From Candidatus Binataceae bacterium (GTDB lineage Bacteria > Desulfobacterota > Binatia > Binatales > Binataceae), in contig DATGHL010000031.1 of assembly GCA_035308025.1 (NCBI GenBank), positions 23,989 to 87,988 on the forward strand: 64,000 nucleotides of DNA, written 5' to 3'. Below are positions 44,102 to 52,770 of this stretch, in pieces. A model generated the notes under the pieces. The model saw only the letters and a list, made by a program, of their open reading frames with translations, did no database searches and was not told the origin of the DNA. How positions within the stretch are numbered: the first letter of the stretch is position 1; every line of letters begins with the position of its first letter. Position numbers and translations under genes: made by a program.

Positions 44102-44866
44102 CTATTGCGCGAAAAAGCCGCCGTCCACCGGCATCGGCAGGCCCGTGACGAACGACGCGTGATCCGAGCAGAGCCACGCGACCGCCTCGCCGATCTCCTC
44201 GGGCTCGCCCAGTCGCCGCAGCGGTTCGGCGCGGGCAAAGCCGGCCTCGCCCCTCTTGGTGAGCTGCGCCAGCCGTCCGAGCATCGGCGTGCGGATGGGC
44301 CCCGGACATACCGCGTTGACCCGGATGTTGTGTTTGCCGTATTCGAGTGCGGCGGCGCGCGCGAGGCCGGCGACGCCGTGCTTCGAGGCGACATAGGCCG
44401 GACCACCGACCGAGCCGACGATGCCAGCCACTGACGACGTATTGACGATCGCGCCGCCGCCGCCCTGCTTGAGCATCTGGGCAATCTCCGCCTTCATGCA
44501 GAGCCAAACGCCGGTCAGGTTAATCGCGATGACACGATGCCAGTTTTCCTCGCTGCACTTGTGCGTCAGCGCGGCTTCACCTTCGATTCCCGCGTTGTTG
44601 AAGGCGCAGTCGAGCCGCCCATAGGTCTCGACCGCCTTGCCGACCAGTCCTTCGACGTCGCTCCACTTCGCGACGTCAGCCGTGAGACCAAGCGCGTCTC
44701 CAGCCGACTGCTTGATTGTCGCGACGGTCTCCTGCACCGCGTCGGCGACGATGTCGGCCAGCACCAAGCGGGCGCCCTCCCGCGCAAAGATTTTCGCTGT
44801 CGCGCGGCCGATTCCCGACCCAGCGCCCGTGATCAATGCAACTTTCCCATCCAGAATTCCTGCCAT
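44102..44866 (-). CDS. SDR family oxidoreductase (3-hydroxyacyl-type)
   Basis: Short-chain dehydrogenase of 254 residues, with TGAGSGIG cofactor motif, NNAG, Ser in NTSSVAGIVGSVGG and YVASK active site; ends DHASFVTGLPMPVDGGFFAQ. Acidic LADIVAD after strand 2 favours NAD. In this operon it could oxidise the hydroxyacyl product of the hydratase, an inference from context. It follows the aldolase gene by 45 nt. Confidence 0.92.
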   Translation of the reverse strand: MAGILDGKVALITGAGSGIGRATAKIFAREGARLVLADIVADAVQETVATIKQSAGDALGLTADVAKWSDVEGLVGKAVETYGRLDCAFNNAGIEGEAALTHKCSEENWHRVIAINLTGVWLCMKAEIAQMLKQGGGGAIVNTSSVAGIVGSVGGPAYVASKHGVAGLARAAALEYGKHNIRVNAVCPGPIRTPMLGRLAQLTKRGEAGFARAEPLRRLGEPEEIGEAVAWLCSDHASFVTGLPMPVDGGFFAQ

Positions 44867-44911
44867 CTTGATTTCTCCAGTTAGCGAATAGGTGCTGTGT
44901 GAACGTGCTGC

Positions 44912-45700
44912 TCAGGCCGATCGTGCTTTGCGGTAGGGCGCGAGCGCTTGGGCCGCGCGTTCCGCCTCGCGCCGGATCAGCAGCAGATCGGTGCCGTACA
45001 GCAGGAATTGCGCGCCGGTGTCCACCACGGCTTTGACATTCTCCGGGTGATTGATCGCGCCTGCGATTGCGATCCCGCGCGCTTTGCAGAGTGCATTCAC
45101 GCGCGCCGTGGCTGCACGCACCTCCGGATGGCCGAACTCGCCAGGCACGCCGAAACTCTGCGCCAGGTCCTGATGTCCTACCAATACGAGATCGATCCCC
45201 GGGATGAGTATCTCCTCGGCGTTCGTGACCGCCTCGCGCGTCTCGATCAAAACCGCGAGCAGAGTATTGGCGTTCGCATGCGTGATCGCCGCCCGCGGCT
45301 CGACGCTCTCGTATTCGACCCCGGCGTTATTCAGAATAGCCATCCCGCGCCGCCCCTCGGGATAGTATTTCGCATACTCGATGAAGCGCCGGGCTTCCTC
45401 GCCGCTGCGCAGATGCGGCGCGATCAGGCTTTGGCAGCCTGAGTCCAGCAGGCGGGTTACGTACTGGTACTGCAAATCAGGAATGCGTACGACCGGAGTG
45501 ATCGCGGCCGCGTGTGCATGCGCAACCATCTCAGTCACGGTCTCGAGATTGTAGGCCGAATGCTCCATGCAGATGAAAACGAAATCCATCCCGGCCTGCG
45601 CCAATGTATGGAGGACACCGCGCGCGCGTGTCTCCCACATGATGGTCCCGAGCGCGATGCCGCCGGCCTTGAGCGTTGCCCGCAGTTTATTTACGCGCAT
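44912..45700 (-). CDS. HpcH/HpaI-type class II aldolase
   Basis: Metal-dependent pyruvate-type aldolase of 262 residues. The family patterns are KAGGIALGTIMWETRARGV, DFVFICMEHSAYNLETV, LIAPHLRSGEEARRFIEYAK and a final TDLLLIRREAERA. It resembles 2-keto-3-deoxy-L-rhamnonate or 4-hydroxy-2-oxoheptanedioate aldolases, but lacks a sequence feature that fixes the substrate. It begins 4 nt after the stop of the upstream SnoaL gene, with GGAAG as ribosome site. Confidence 0.9.
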   Translation of the reverse strand: MRVNKLRATLKAGGIALGTIMWETRARGVLHTLAQAGMDFVFICMEHSAYNLETVTEMVAHAHAAAITPVVRIPDLQYQYVTRLLDSGCQSLIAPHLRSGEEARRFIEYAKYYPEGRRGMAILNNAGVEYESVEPRAAITHANANTLLAVLIETREAVTNAEEILIPGIDLVLVGHQDLAQSFGVPGEFGHPEVRAATARVNALCKARGIAIAGAINHPENVKAVVDTGAQFLLYGTDLLLIRREAERAAQALAPYRKARSA

Positions 45701-45704
45701 CGCT

Positions 45705-46100
45705 TTACTTCCAGAGTTGCGAGATCAACTCGGTGTCCAGATAGGCGGTGCCCTCGCGCACTTTGCCGCCCTCGAAGCGCATCACCCAACAATAGGTCTG
45801 ATGGTAAATCGTGCCGTTCTTGCCAGTGGCGCGTCCTTCCCATTGCAGCGCGACTTTGTCGCCCTCCGCGATGATATCGCGGACCGTCGGTTGGATCGCG
45901 CCGCTCAGCTTTTCGCCGAGCGGATGGACGGCGCCCTCCTGGAAAGCGCGCTTGCTCGTATAAGTTCGCGAGACTGGCGTGCTGCCAATCACCGTCCAGT
46001 GCACATCGTCGGCGAGCAGGGCGAAGAAACCGCCGCCATCACCGCGACTCCATTTCGCGAAAGCGTCCTGAACCATAGCTTTGTTTTCGACTGCGCCCAT
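45705..46100 (-). CDS. SnoaL-like domain protein
   Basis: NTF2-fold protein of 131 residues with MVQDAFAKWSRGDGGGFFAL, VHWTVIGSTPVSRTYTSK and GRATGKNGTIYHQTYCWVMR. It starts at the ATG at 46098-46100 with GGGAGAAG upstream; the frame runs further 5' without support. It heads the minus-strand catabolic operon and is 4 nt before the aldolase gene. Its exact role (hydrolase, isomerase or ligand binding) cannot be told. Confidence 0.85.
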   Translation of the reverse strand: MGAVENKAMVQDAFAKWSRGDGGGFFALLADDVHWTVIGSTPVSRTYTSKRAFQEGAVHPLGEKLSGAIQPTVRDIIAEGDKVALQWEGRATGKNGTIYHQTYCWVMRFEGGKVREGTAYLDTELISQLWK

Positions 46101-46431
46101 AATGCTTCTCCCGGTTTTCGCGATGCATAGCACATCGCGATCGGCACCGCCATGCGAGACCGAACGCATGGCCTGTCACGGGAAGGTGGGGGCGAGACCC
46201 GGCAACGCAGGTTTGTAGCTAATTCAAGATAACTAAAGTTGTTAAAAGATAAATTCCCATCCGTTGTAGACTGTAGCTTTTCGGCAATGAGGAAAGGTTT
46301 TTGCAGGAATTACGTTGCGAAAGACACTTTGACCGCAGTTTCGCTCGCTCTCGCGCTCGTCAGAGTATAAGGTCGGTAGGCGAGTAAAAACCGAAATCTC
46401 ACATGGTGCAGACGTTGGGGGGGCGACTGCG
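46101..46431. promoter_or_regulatory. Divergent promoter region between two catabolic operons
   Basis: 331 bp without a gene, distinctly A+T-richer in the middle (46215-46260) than flanking coding DNA. It separates the minus-strand SnoaL/aldolase operon from the plus-strand HTH gene, so it should hold both promoters. I do not see a clear consensus promoter or operator. Confidence 0.5.
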
Positions 46432-46650
46432 ATGGCTGCGTCGGACGAAATCTTCACGATAAAGGAACTCTCGGAACACCTGCGCGTTCATCCCACGACG
46501 ATTTATCGTCTATTGCGGCAAGGGCGTCTGCCCGGCTTTCGCGTCGGCAGTAACTGGCGCTTCAACCGCACTGCGATCGAGCAGTGGGAAATGGCGCAAG
46601 TCTCCGGCGGGGCGCCCATCGCCACGCGTGGTCGGCGCAAAGGCGCATGA
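46432..46650 (+). CDS. Excisionase-family helix-turn-helix protein
   Basis: Small DNA-binding protein of 72 residues with a MerR/excisionase-type winged helix: FTIKELSEHLRVHPTTIYRL for the helix-turn-helix, then LPGFRVGSNWRFNRTAIEQW as the wing. There is no integrase nearby, so it is probably a stand-alone regulator rather than a phage excisionase. Its position at the centre of the divergent catabolic genes makes it a candidate local regulator. Confidence 0.85.
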   Translation: MAASDEIFTIKELSEHLRVHPTTIYRLLRQGRLPGFRVGSNWRFNRTAIEQWEMAQVSGGAPIATRGRRKGA

Positions 46651-46783
46651 CGCGAAGTCGCAAGCGCTCGTCAGCCGGCTGCGGTGACCGCCGGCTGAAC
46701 TATCGCGACGGTCGCGTGGCGTTGACAAGCCGCAACCAAACCTAATAGCTAACCGGCAGCGAGATTTTCCGTAGGACTGGCCG

Positions 46784-47599
46784 ATGCCGACCAAATACGT
46801 AGACGTTCGTGGCTTCGCAACCTATTACTACTACGTCGGTAAGACGACGCTGCCCGACGTCATTCCTGACTTCTCGCGCGGCCGCGCGCTGATCCTGATT
46901 CATGCGGCCGGGTCGAACGCGCATGCGTGGCATCGGCAGTACGATCATCTGGGTGCGGCGCACAGCCCGATCGCGCCGGACCTGCCCGGGCACGGGCGCA
47001 GCGCCGGGGTCGAAGGTCTGGGCACCATTGGGGACTACGCGGATTTCGTCGTCGCATTCCTCGACGCGCTCAAGCTCGCGACGGCGGTGATCGTCGGCCG
47101 CTCGATGGGCGGTGCGGTCGCGATGGATCTCGCGGCGCGCTATCCGTCGCGGGTGCAGGGGCTGGTTCTGATGGCGACCGCGGCGAAATTTTCCCTCCCC
47201 GACGAACTCCGTGAGACCTGGCGCGCGGTCACAATGGGGCGGATGGGGCAGCCGTTCGAGAATGGCGGCTACGCGCCCAAGACGATCGCCGAGCATCCGG
47301 AGGTCATCCGCGAGGGCTGGGGCGAGCAGATTCGCACCGATCCGCGAGTGCGCTGGGGCGATATTGTGGCGGCTTCGCAGGTCGATCTGCGCGCGGCGCT
47401 CGAGCGCATCGCGGCGCCCACGCTGATCCTCGCCGGCCGCGACGACGCGACGACGCCCCCTGCCGACGCGGAATTTCTCCAACAGCACATCAAGGGCGCG
47501 CGCCTTGAAGTAATTGCCGACGCGGCCCACAACCTGACGACCGAGCAACCCGCCGCCGTCAACGCGGCGCTGGAAAAGTTCTTGTCCGCACTAAGCTAG
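46784..47599 (+). CDS. Alpha/beta hydrolase
   Basis: Hydrolase of 271 residues. The nucleophile elbow is GRSMGG (Ser about 107), the oxyanion segment is LIHAAGSNAHAWHRQY, the acid is in ILAGRDDATTPP and the His in IADAAHNLTTEQP. The family includes C-C bond hydrolases of meta-cleavage routes and simple esterases; adjacent CoA-type genes do not resolve which. The thiolase-like gene starts 10 nt later. Confidence 0.9.
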   Translation: MPTKYVDVRGFATYYYYVGKTTLPDVIPDFSRGRALILIHAAGSNAHAWHRQYDHLGAAHSPIAPDLPGHGRSAGVEGLGTIGDYADFVVAFLDALKLATAVIVGRSMGGAVAMDLAARYPSRVQGLVLMATAAKFSLPDELRETWRAVTMGRMGQPFENGGYAPKTIAEHPEVIREGWGEQIRTDPRVRWGDIVAASQVDLRAALERIAAPTLILAGRDDATTPPADAEFLQQHIKGARLEVIADAAHNLTTEQPAAVNAALEKFLSALS

Positions 47600-47609
47600 A
47601 GGAAGTGGC

Positions 47610-48767
47610 ATGAGTCTGAGTCGCAAGACCGCCGTCGCGGGCGTTTACGAACATCCCAGTCGTTTCGCTCCCGACAAAAGCATGTACCAGATCATGGCGG
47701 AGAGTATCCGCGGCGCGCTCGACGACTGCGGGCTGACGATCAAGGACGTCGACGGGCTTTTCTCGGCCGGCATCGGCATGAGTGTGATGGGCATTGTCGG
47801 GCTTTGCGATTACCTCAATCTGACGCCGAATTATATGGACGGCACCAACATGGGCGGGTCGTCGTTCGTCGCCCATACCGCTCATGCGGCGGCCGCGATC
47901 CACGCCGGGCTGTGCGACGTCGCCGTCATTGTCTATGGCTCGACTGCGGCGTCGTCGCGCTTCGCCGTGGGCACCGGCGGCGGGGCTGGCGGCGATCCCT
48001 GTCATCAGTTCGAGTCGCCCTACGGGCCGACGACGGTCGGCGCCTATGCGATGATCGCGCAGCGCCATATGCACGATTATGGCACGACGCCTGAGCAGCT
48101 TGCCGAAATCGCCGTCACGATGCGTCATCATGCGTCGCTGAATCCGGCCGCCAAATATCGTGATCCGATCACGGTCGCCGATGTCCTGGCCTCGCGCGTC
48201 ATCTCGTCGCCCCTGCATCTGCTCGATTGTTGCATGATCAGCGACGGCGGCGGGGCGCTGGTCGTGACCTCGGCCGCGCGCGCGCGGGACCTCAAGAAAA
48301 AGCCTGCCTATATTCTCGGCACAGGCGAGACCGCGCGTCACGCGGCGCGTGGCCAGCGCGACTTTCTGGAAATCGCCGCGAATCAATCCGGCCGCCTCGC
48401 TTTCGAGCGCGCCGGGATTTCGCAAGCCGATATCGACATGGCGATGATCTACGACTCGTTCACGATCACGGTGCTCGCGACGCTCGAAAATCTGGGCTTC
48501 TGCAAGCGCGGCGAGGGCGGCGCTTTCGTGAGCGGCGGACGCCTGCGCTACGACGGCGCATTGCCGATCAACACTGATGGTGGCGGGCTTTCGTCGAACC
48601 ATCCGGGGATGCGCGGCATCTTCCTTGTCATCGAGGCGGTCAAGCAGTTGCGCGGCGAGTGCGGCCCGCGCCAGGTTAAGGATTGCGCACTCGCCTTATG
48701 CCATGGGACCGGCGGCGAACTCGGAACGCGTCACTCCGGCGCGACCCTGATTCTCAGCAATCAGTGA
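47610..48767 (+). CDS. Thiolase-like protein lacking the nucleophilic Cys (SCP2/Ltp type)
   Basis: Thiolase-fold protein of 385 residues. In thiolases an N-x-x-C-A-S motif carries the nucleophile near residue 85; here that stretch reads TNMGGSSFVAHTA with no Cys. The later region reads NTDGGGLSSNHPGMRG and LCHGTGG. Cys-less thiolase homologues such as Ltp2 act as retro-aldolases on steroid side-chain CoA esters together with DUF35 proteins. The next gene is a DUF35 protein and two MaoC-like hydratases follow, so a retro-aldolase is the best prediction. Confidence 0.85.
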   Translation: MSLSRKTAVAGVYEHPSRFAPDKSMYQIMAESIRGALDDCGLTIKDVDGLFSAGIGMSVMGIVGLCDYLNLTPNYMDGTNMGGSSFVAHTAHAAAAIHAGLCDVAVIVYGSTAASSRFAVGTGGGAGGDPCHQFESPYGPTTVGAYAMIAQRHMHDYGTTPEQLAEIAVTMRHHASLNPAAKYRDPITVADVLASRVISSPLHLLDCCMISDGGGALVVTSAARARDLKKKPAYILGTGETARHAARGQRDFLEIAANQSGRLAFERAGISQADIDMAMIYDSFTITVLATLENLGFCKRGEGGAFVSGGRLRYDGALPINTDGGGLSSNHPGMRGIFLVIEAVKQLRGECGPRQVKDCALALCHGTGGELGTRHSGATLILSNQ

Positions 48768-48796
48768 AAGCATCATCGAAGGATTGAGCAAGGCGG

Positions 48797-49234
48797 ATGG
48801 CCGACGAAAAAGAGAAAAAGCGTTACGCGAAACCGCTTCCGCATATCGACGAAGAGATGCGGCCGTGGTGGGAAGCCGCCCAGCGTCACGAGTTGTATAT
48901 CCAGAAGTGCCGCGATTGCGGCGACCTGCGTTTTCATCCGCGCGCCCTCTGCACGGGCTGTTTGTCTTCGCGGGTCGAGTGGCTCAAATGCGGCGGACGT
49001 GGCAAAATCTATACCTTCACCGTTACCAACCAGAACGCGAGTTCCGGTTTTCGCGACGCGTTGCCCTATGTGCTGGCCTGGGTTGAACTCGACGAAGGGG
49101 TCAAGCTGCTGACTAATATCGTTCAGTGTCCGCCAGCCCAGGTCAAAATCGATATGCCCGTCGAAGCGGTCTTCGAGGACGTCACGCCCGAGGTCACGCT
49201 CGTCAAGTTTCGCCCGGTGAATGTCCCGGGGTAG
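48797..49234 (+). CDS. DUF35 OB-fold and rubredoxin-like zinc-ribbon protein
   Basis: Protein of 145 residues with the DUF35_N zinc ribbon, C38 and C41 in KCRDCGDLRF and C52/C55 in CTGCLSS, followed by an OB-fold with GRGKIYTFTVTNQNA and LAWVELDEGVKLL. DUF35 proteins form stable complexes with thiolase-like aldolases (for example ChsH2 with Ltp2) and with HMG-CoA synthases. It is 29 nt downstream of the Cys-less thiolase gene, which is strong context for a binary complex. Confidence 0.9.
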   Translation: MADEKEKKRYAKPLPHIDEEMRPWWEAAQRHELYIQKCRDCGDLRFHPRALCTGCLSSRVEWLKCGGRGKIYTFTVTNQNASSGFRDALPYVLAWVELDEGVKLLTNIVQCPPAQVKIDMPVEAVFEDVTPEVTLVKFRPVNVPG

Positions 49235-49276
49235 GAGGAGGTCGTCGGCGCTCCCGCGAGCGCGAAAACGCAAACG

Positions 49277-49555
49277 ATGAGAATACAGCACATCGCGCTG
49301 GCATTTGCGGCTTGGTATTTGATCGTGCCGCCCTTGGCAGGTACCCAGGGCATCAACACAGATGCGCCGCAGAGCGATTGGTCAAGAGCGGAAGCTTTCC
49401 GCACTTGGGGTGATTGCGATAGGGTCCGGCAAGAGCGGATTGATTCCGCCACCCATACGGGCGACGACCAGGCAATACTTTTTGCGGAAAGCTCCAAGTG
49501 CGACAATCCGACTCCTGAACCATCAACGCCGCAGTCACAGGCCACCGGCCGCTGA
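49277..49555 (+). CDS. Small putative secreted protein
   Basis: Open frame of 92 residues with a signal-peptide-like start (MRIQHIALAFAAWYLIVPPL then AGTQG) and a hydrophilic rest with two Cys and a Pro/Thr-rich end. No family is recognised. It lies 42 nt after the DUF35 gene and 150 nt before the PHP gene. Coding status is uncertain. Confidence 0.4.
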   Translation: MRIQHIALAFAAWYLIVPPLAGTQGINTDAPQSDWSRAEAFRTWGDCDRVRQERIDSATHTGDDQAILFAESSKCDNPTPEPSTPQSQATGR

Positions 49556-49705
49556 GTTACGGAATACAGCAAGGGAACCTCGCCAACGCTGTCGGTTCGC
49601 AGCGAATCAGGCTACAATAAGGGTGCCCGTCGAGGCTGCGCGGAGAGCATCAGCGCCTGCTGACGCTCTCGAAATTGCGCCCGGCGAGGCAGGAAGAAAC
49701 CTCAA

Positions 49706-50452
49706 TTGAGCACTGTTCTCGATCTCCATAGTCATAGCGAAGCCTCTGAAGACAGTCGCGCGCCGCTCGAAGCCTATCTCAACTGGCTCAAGCTGCGCCG
49801 CGCCGAACGCCCGGTTGACGGCATCGTCCTGACCGAGCATCGCCAGTTCGACAAAACCGCGGATTATCGCGCGCTCGAAGACAAATTCGGCGTGATGGTG
49901 CTCAAGGCCTCGGAGGTTGAAACCGAGTACGGCCACGTGCTGGTCTTCGGCGTCACCGACGAGATGACCCGGCGCTTTGATTTCGCCGACGTCCGCTTGC
50001 CGGCACAGGTGTTGATCGACGAGGTCGCGCGGATGGGTGGTGTCGCCGTGCCGTGTCACCCCGGGCGTCCCAACGTCGGGCTTTGTGAGCATTACACGAA
50101 GCGGCCGCCGCTCGAAAATGTAGTCGCCGTCGAGGTTCTCAACGGCGGTTCGCGCAAGGGCGAAGATGAACGCAGCGAGGCCCTGGTGCGGCAATATGGC
50201 TATCGTGCGATCGGCGGCTCGGATAGCCATCTGGTGAGCCTCATCGGACTCTGCGCGACGCGCTTCGCCGCCGACGTGCGCTCGATCACAGACCTGGTCC
50301 GCGAACTGCGCACTGGCGCCTACGAGCCGGTCGATTTCCGCCCGCGCCGCAAACCCGTCCCGCACGCGGTACCGGTCGCGACGCCGGCCGCCCCAGCGAC
50401 GCCGGCTGGAACCACCAAACCGGCGCCAGCCGGAAGCGCTGAGGTTAAGTGA
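49706..50452 (+). CDS. PHP-domain metal-dependent phosphoesterase
   Basis: Polymerase/histidinol phosphatase-type protein of 248 residues. Metal ligands are visible in LDLHSHSEAS, VLTEHRQFD, CHPGRPN and GGSDSHL. A long Pro/Ala/Thr-rich tail (about 215-248) is probably disordered. The start is a TTG at 49706 preceded by AGGAAG, because the first metal motif begins at residue 6. Its stop shares bases with the start of the next MaoC gene. The substrate is unknown. Confidence 0.85.
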   Translation: MSTVLDLHSHSEASEDSRAPLEAYLNWLKLRRAERPVDGIVLTEHRQFDKTADYRALEDKFGVMVLKASEVETEYGHVLVFGVTDEMTRRFDFADVRLPAQVLIDEVARMGGVAVPCHPGRPNVGLCEHYTKRPPLENVVAVEVLNGGSRKGEDERSEALVRQYGYRAIGGSDSHLVSLIGLCATRFAADVRSITDLVRELRTGAYEPVDFRPRRKPVPHAVPVATPAAPATPAGTTKPAPAGSAEVK

Positions 50453-50898
50453 TGGCAGTCGAGTACGATCCCGCGCTGATCGGGCGGGTGTTCGAAACCA
50501 CCGACCCGCAGCCCGTCGACGCCGCCACGGTGCGCGCCTTCACCGCGGCGATCGGCGATCAGAATCCGCTGTACAACGATGAAGTGGCTGCGAAGAACGG
50601 CCCCTACGGTGGGCTGACGGCGCCGCCCGCCTTCGCGGTGAGTTTCCGCAACGGCCGCCATTTCTTCGAGCACGTCCCGCGCTTCGGACGCCAGGGCTTC
50701 GACGCCGGCAAGGATGTCGAATTCGTCGCGCCGATTCGCCCCGGCGACGCCATCACGCTGAGCTCGCACGTCAAAGAAATTTACGAAAAAACCGGACGGA
50801 GCGGCTCGATGGTCTTCGTCGTCATCCGTTCGACCCTCACCAACCAACGCAACGAAGTGGTCGCCCATATCGATCATCGCTTCATGAACCGGCCCTGA
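50452..50898 (+). CDS. MaoC-like hydratase, N-half type (FAS1 dehydratase-like)
   Basis: Hot-dog-fold protein of 148 residues: FTAAIGDQNPLYNDEVAAKN, then LTAPPAFAVSF, and VEFVAPIRPGDAITLSSHVK. This is the degenerate FAS1_DH/MaoC N-terminal type that usually pairs with a catalytic MaoC half, here the next gene. An ATG at 50452 overlaps the PHP stop in a TGATG arrangement, so translation is coupled. Confidence 0.88.
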   Translation: MAVEYDPALIGRVFETTDPQPVDAATVRAFTAAIGDQNPLYNDEVAAKNGPYGGLTAPPAFAVSFRNGRHFFEHVPRFGRQGFDAGKDVEFVAPIRPGDAITLSSHVKEIYEKTGRSGSMVFVVIRSTLTNQRNEVVAHIDHRFMNRP

Positions 50899-50903
50899 TT
50901 ATC

Positions 50904-51323
50904 ATGCCTCAAATGCTTTACACGGATGTCGTTATCGGCAGTGAACTCGGCCCCTCCGAGATGCATCTCAGCAAGGACCAGGTGCGCGCCTACGCCCGCG
51001 CGATGGGCATGTGGGTGCCGCGCTTCACCGACGACGAAGCCGCGCGCAAAGAGGGGCTACCCGGGATGATCACGCCCGGCAACATGAGCCTCGCCATCCT
51101 GAGCAAGCTGGTCACCGACTGGATCGACGCGGGCGACGCCAAGATGATTCGTCTCGGCACGACCTATCGCCAGCCCGTGATTCCCGACCACACCATCTCG
51201 CTGCATGGCTTCGTCACGCACAAGAACGACGCCGACCGCACCGTCGAGATTGACGTCTGGCTCGAGAACGAAGAGGCCGAGCGTCTGGTCATCGGCACCG
51301 CCACCGTCCAATTCCCGTCGTAG
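50904..51323 (+). CDS. MaoC-like hydratase, partner half
   Basis: Hot-dog-fold protein of 139 residues with QVRAYARAMGMWVPRFTDDE, GLPGMITPGNMSLAILSKL and FVTHKNDADRTVEIDVWLEN. The canonical hydratase D-x-N-P-x-H is altered to WVPRFTDD, so catalysis by this subunit is not assured. It is 5 nt after the first MaoC gene. The two probably form a heterodimer similar to ChsH1/ChsH2 hydratases of steroid side-chain breakdown. Confidence 0.85.
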   Translation: MPQMLYTDVVIGSELGPSEMHLSKDQVRAYARAMGMWVPRFTDDEAARKEGLPGMITPGNMSLAILSKLVTDWIDAGDAKMIRLGTTYRQPVIPDHTISLHGFVTHKNDADRTVEIDVWLENEEAERLVIGTATVQFPS

Positions 51324-51491
51324 AGTCTCGTGAATCGTGCGCGCCACTAGCGGAGCGCTCCGCGCCACGGTGGCTTTCCGAAATTGGTGCGGCGGCCTTC
51401 GGCGATTCGACCGCTTCGCCTCTCAGCCGAAGTGTCAATTGCGCGGTCCTTAGCGGAAGGGCAGGATCGGCAGATCTTCGACGAGCAAGCA

Positions 51492-52466
51492 ATGCAGATC
51501 GCCCGAAAACGACTAGCTGCGGAGTCGTCTAAGCGCCACCATTTCTTCCGGGCCGAACTGCAATGCGTCCAGTCGGGGCTCATCCAAGTGGTTGCAGACA
51601 TATGCGCGAAAGAGATCGAAGACGCGACTGACCGACTTTGGGAAATTGTCCGCGACCTATTGCGGGAAGTCCAGGACTTATCTTCACCCGAAGCGTTCAG
51701 GATCCTCAGTGGTCAAATTGATGAGCTTTGGGTTCACTGCTCATACGTTCCGCAGAGTCAGTTTGAAGCGATTTGCCAGCGCGACGGCGTCAGTTCGTCG
51801 GTGAAAAACGCGACCCATTTTTACGATCGAAGTGTCGGCGCGCACATGCGACTCCAGTCCCAAGTCGAGGAATTCTGCCGCTCGGCGAGCATCCGCAAAC
51901 CGACCGATACTGTTCCAAGTAATCACGGCCGCAGTACTAAAGTGTTTCTGAGCCATGCCGCGTCCGACGAACACATGGCATTGCTATTGAAATCGGAGAT
52001 CGAGCGGCGCGTACCGGGTGTCAAAGTATTCTGTTCAAGTGATCCTGCGGACTTGGCTCCGGGCACCAAATGGTCCCCCGAGATTCAGCAAGCCCTGCAG
52101 CACTCGGCTCTCCTCATTTTTGTTGCGTCAGATCGTGGCCTCGCGAGGCCGTGGGTTTGGTTTGAGTGCGGAACATTTTGGTTTACCAAAAAGAGCATAA
52201 TGCCGCTTTGCCTTGGTGGAGTTCGGAAGAATACCCTCCGCCGACCTCTATCGGAGTTGCAGGCTGTCAATGGCGACGAAGCCAGCGACTTGAAGATGGC
52301 TTTTGATGTGGTTGCCTCGATCACGAATTCGATCGTTTCTGACAGCTCTAATCTAGACAGGCTTTCCGAAAAGCTGAAGGAGCTAGATCACGATGCCGCA
52401 CCGTCGTTCGAGCGAGGCGTCCGGCTGGCTCGGGGTCGAGTGGAAAGAGAGATTTCTCGCGTATGA
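51492..52466 (+). CDS. TIR-domain protein (candidate NADase effector)
   Basis: 324-residue protein from the ATG at 51492; in-frame GTG/TTG starts exist up to 51384 and may be used. The first half (to about 145) is helical and charged, with no recognised family. The second half is a TIR domain: KVFLSHAASDEHMALLLKSE, VFCSSDPADLAPGTKWSPEI, SALLIFVASDRGLARPWVWF and the ECG that follows. The Glu of that last motif occupies the position of the catalytic Glu of NAD-cleaving TIRs. GC is lower than its surroundings. It ends in an ATGA overlap with a 73-residue ORF. Role in phage defence is inference. Confidence 0.8.
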   Translation: MQIARKRLAAESSKRHHFFRAELQCVQSGLIQVVADICAKEIEDATDRLWEIVRDLLREVQDLSSPEAFRILSGQIDELWVHCSYVPQSQFEAICQRDGVSSSVKNATHFYDRSVGAHMRLQSQVEEFCRSASIRKPTDTVPSNHGRSTKVFLSHAASDEHMALLLKSEIERRVPGVKVFCSSDPADLAPGTKWSPEIQQALQHSALLIFVASDRGLARPWVWFECGTFWFTKKSIMPLCLGGVRKNTLRRPLSELQAVNGDEASDLKMAFDVVASITNSIVSDSSNLDRLSEKLKELDHDAAPSFERGVRLARGRVEREISRV

Positions 52467-52684
52467 CGGTCCATACGAAAGCTTACAAGAGGTCAGCGAC
52501 CGCAATTTCGGAAACTTCAATGCAGGAAGCTCTTCACGCAGCGGGTTACAATGTAGCTCTCTACGATAAGAACAACTTCGCAGCAATGACCGATGCCAAC
52601 CATTTCGTTCAGCTAACCGATAGAAAATCATGGAGATGCCGGATTGTGAGAGGCGCGATGTACCTCGTCGCAACGCCTAGCTAA
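52463..52684 (+). CDS. Small ORF coupled to the TIR gene
   Basis: 73-residue open frame whose ATG overlaps the TIR stop (ATGA). The sequence contains SMQEALHAAGYNVALYDKNN and FVQLTDRKSWRCRIVRGAMY, basic and possibly alpha/beta, with no recognised family and no membrane segment. Overlap and similar composition argue it is a real partner, yet it could be the decayed end of the TIR locus. Confidence 0.5.
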   Translation: MTVHTKAYKRSATAISETSMQEALHAAGYNVALYDKNNFAAMTDANHFVQLTDRKSWRCRIVRGAMYLVATPS

Positions 52685-52770
52685 CGGTCCCGCCTTGTCA
52701 GCTCGCGATTTCATAAGCGATACTCCCGATCCCCAACTCCAGCCGAAGGATACCGCGCAAGCTGCTCCGC

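Noticed and set aside
46432..46650. Phage excisionase/prophage remnant
   Set aside because: Only the HTH resembles excisionases; no integrase, att-like repeats or phage genes nearby.
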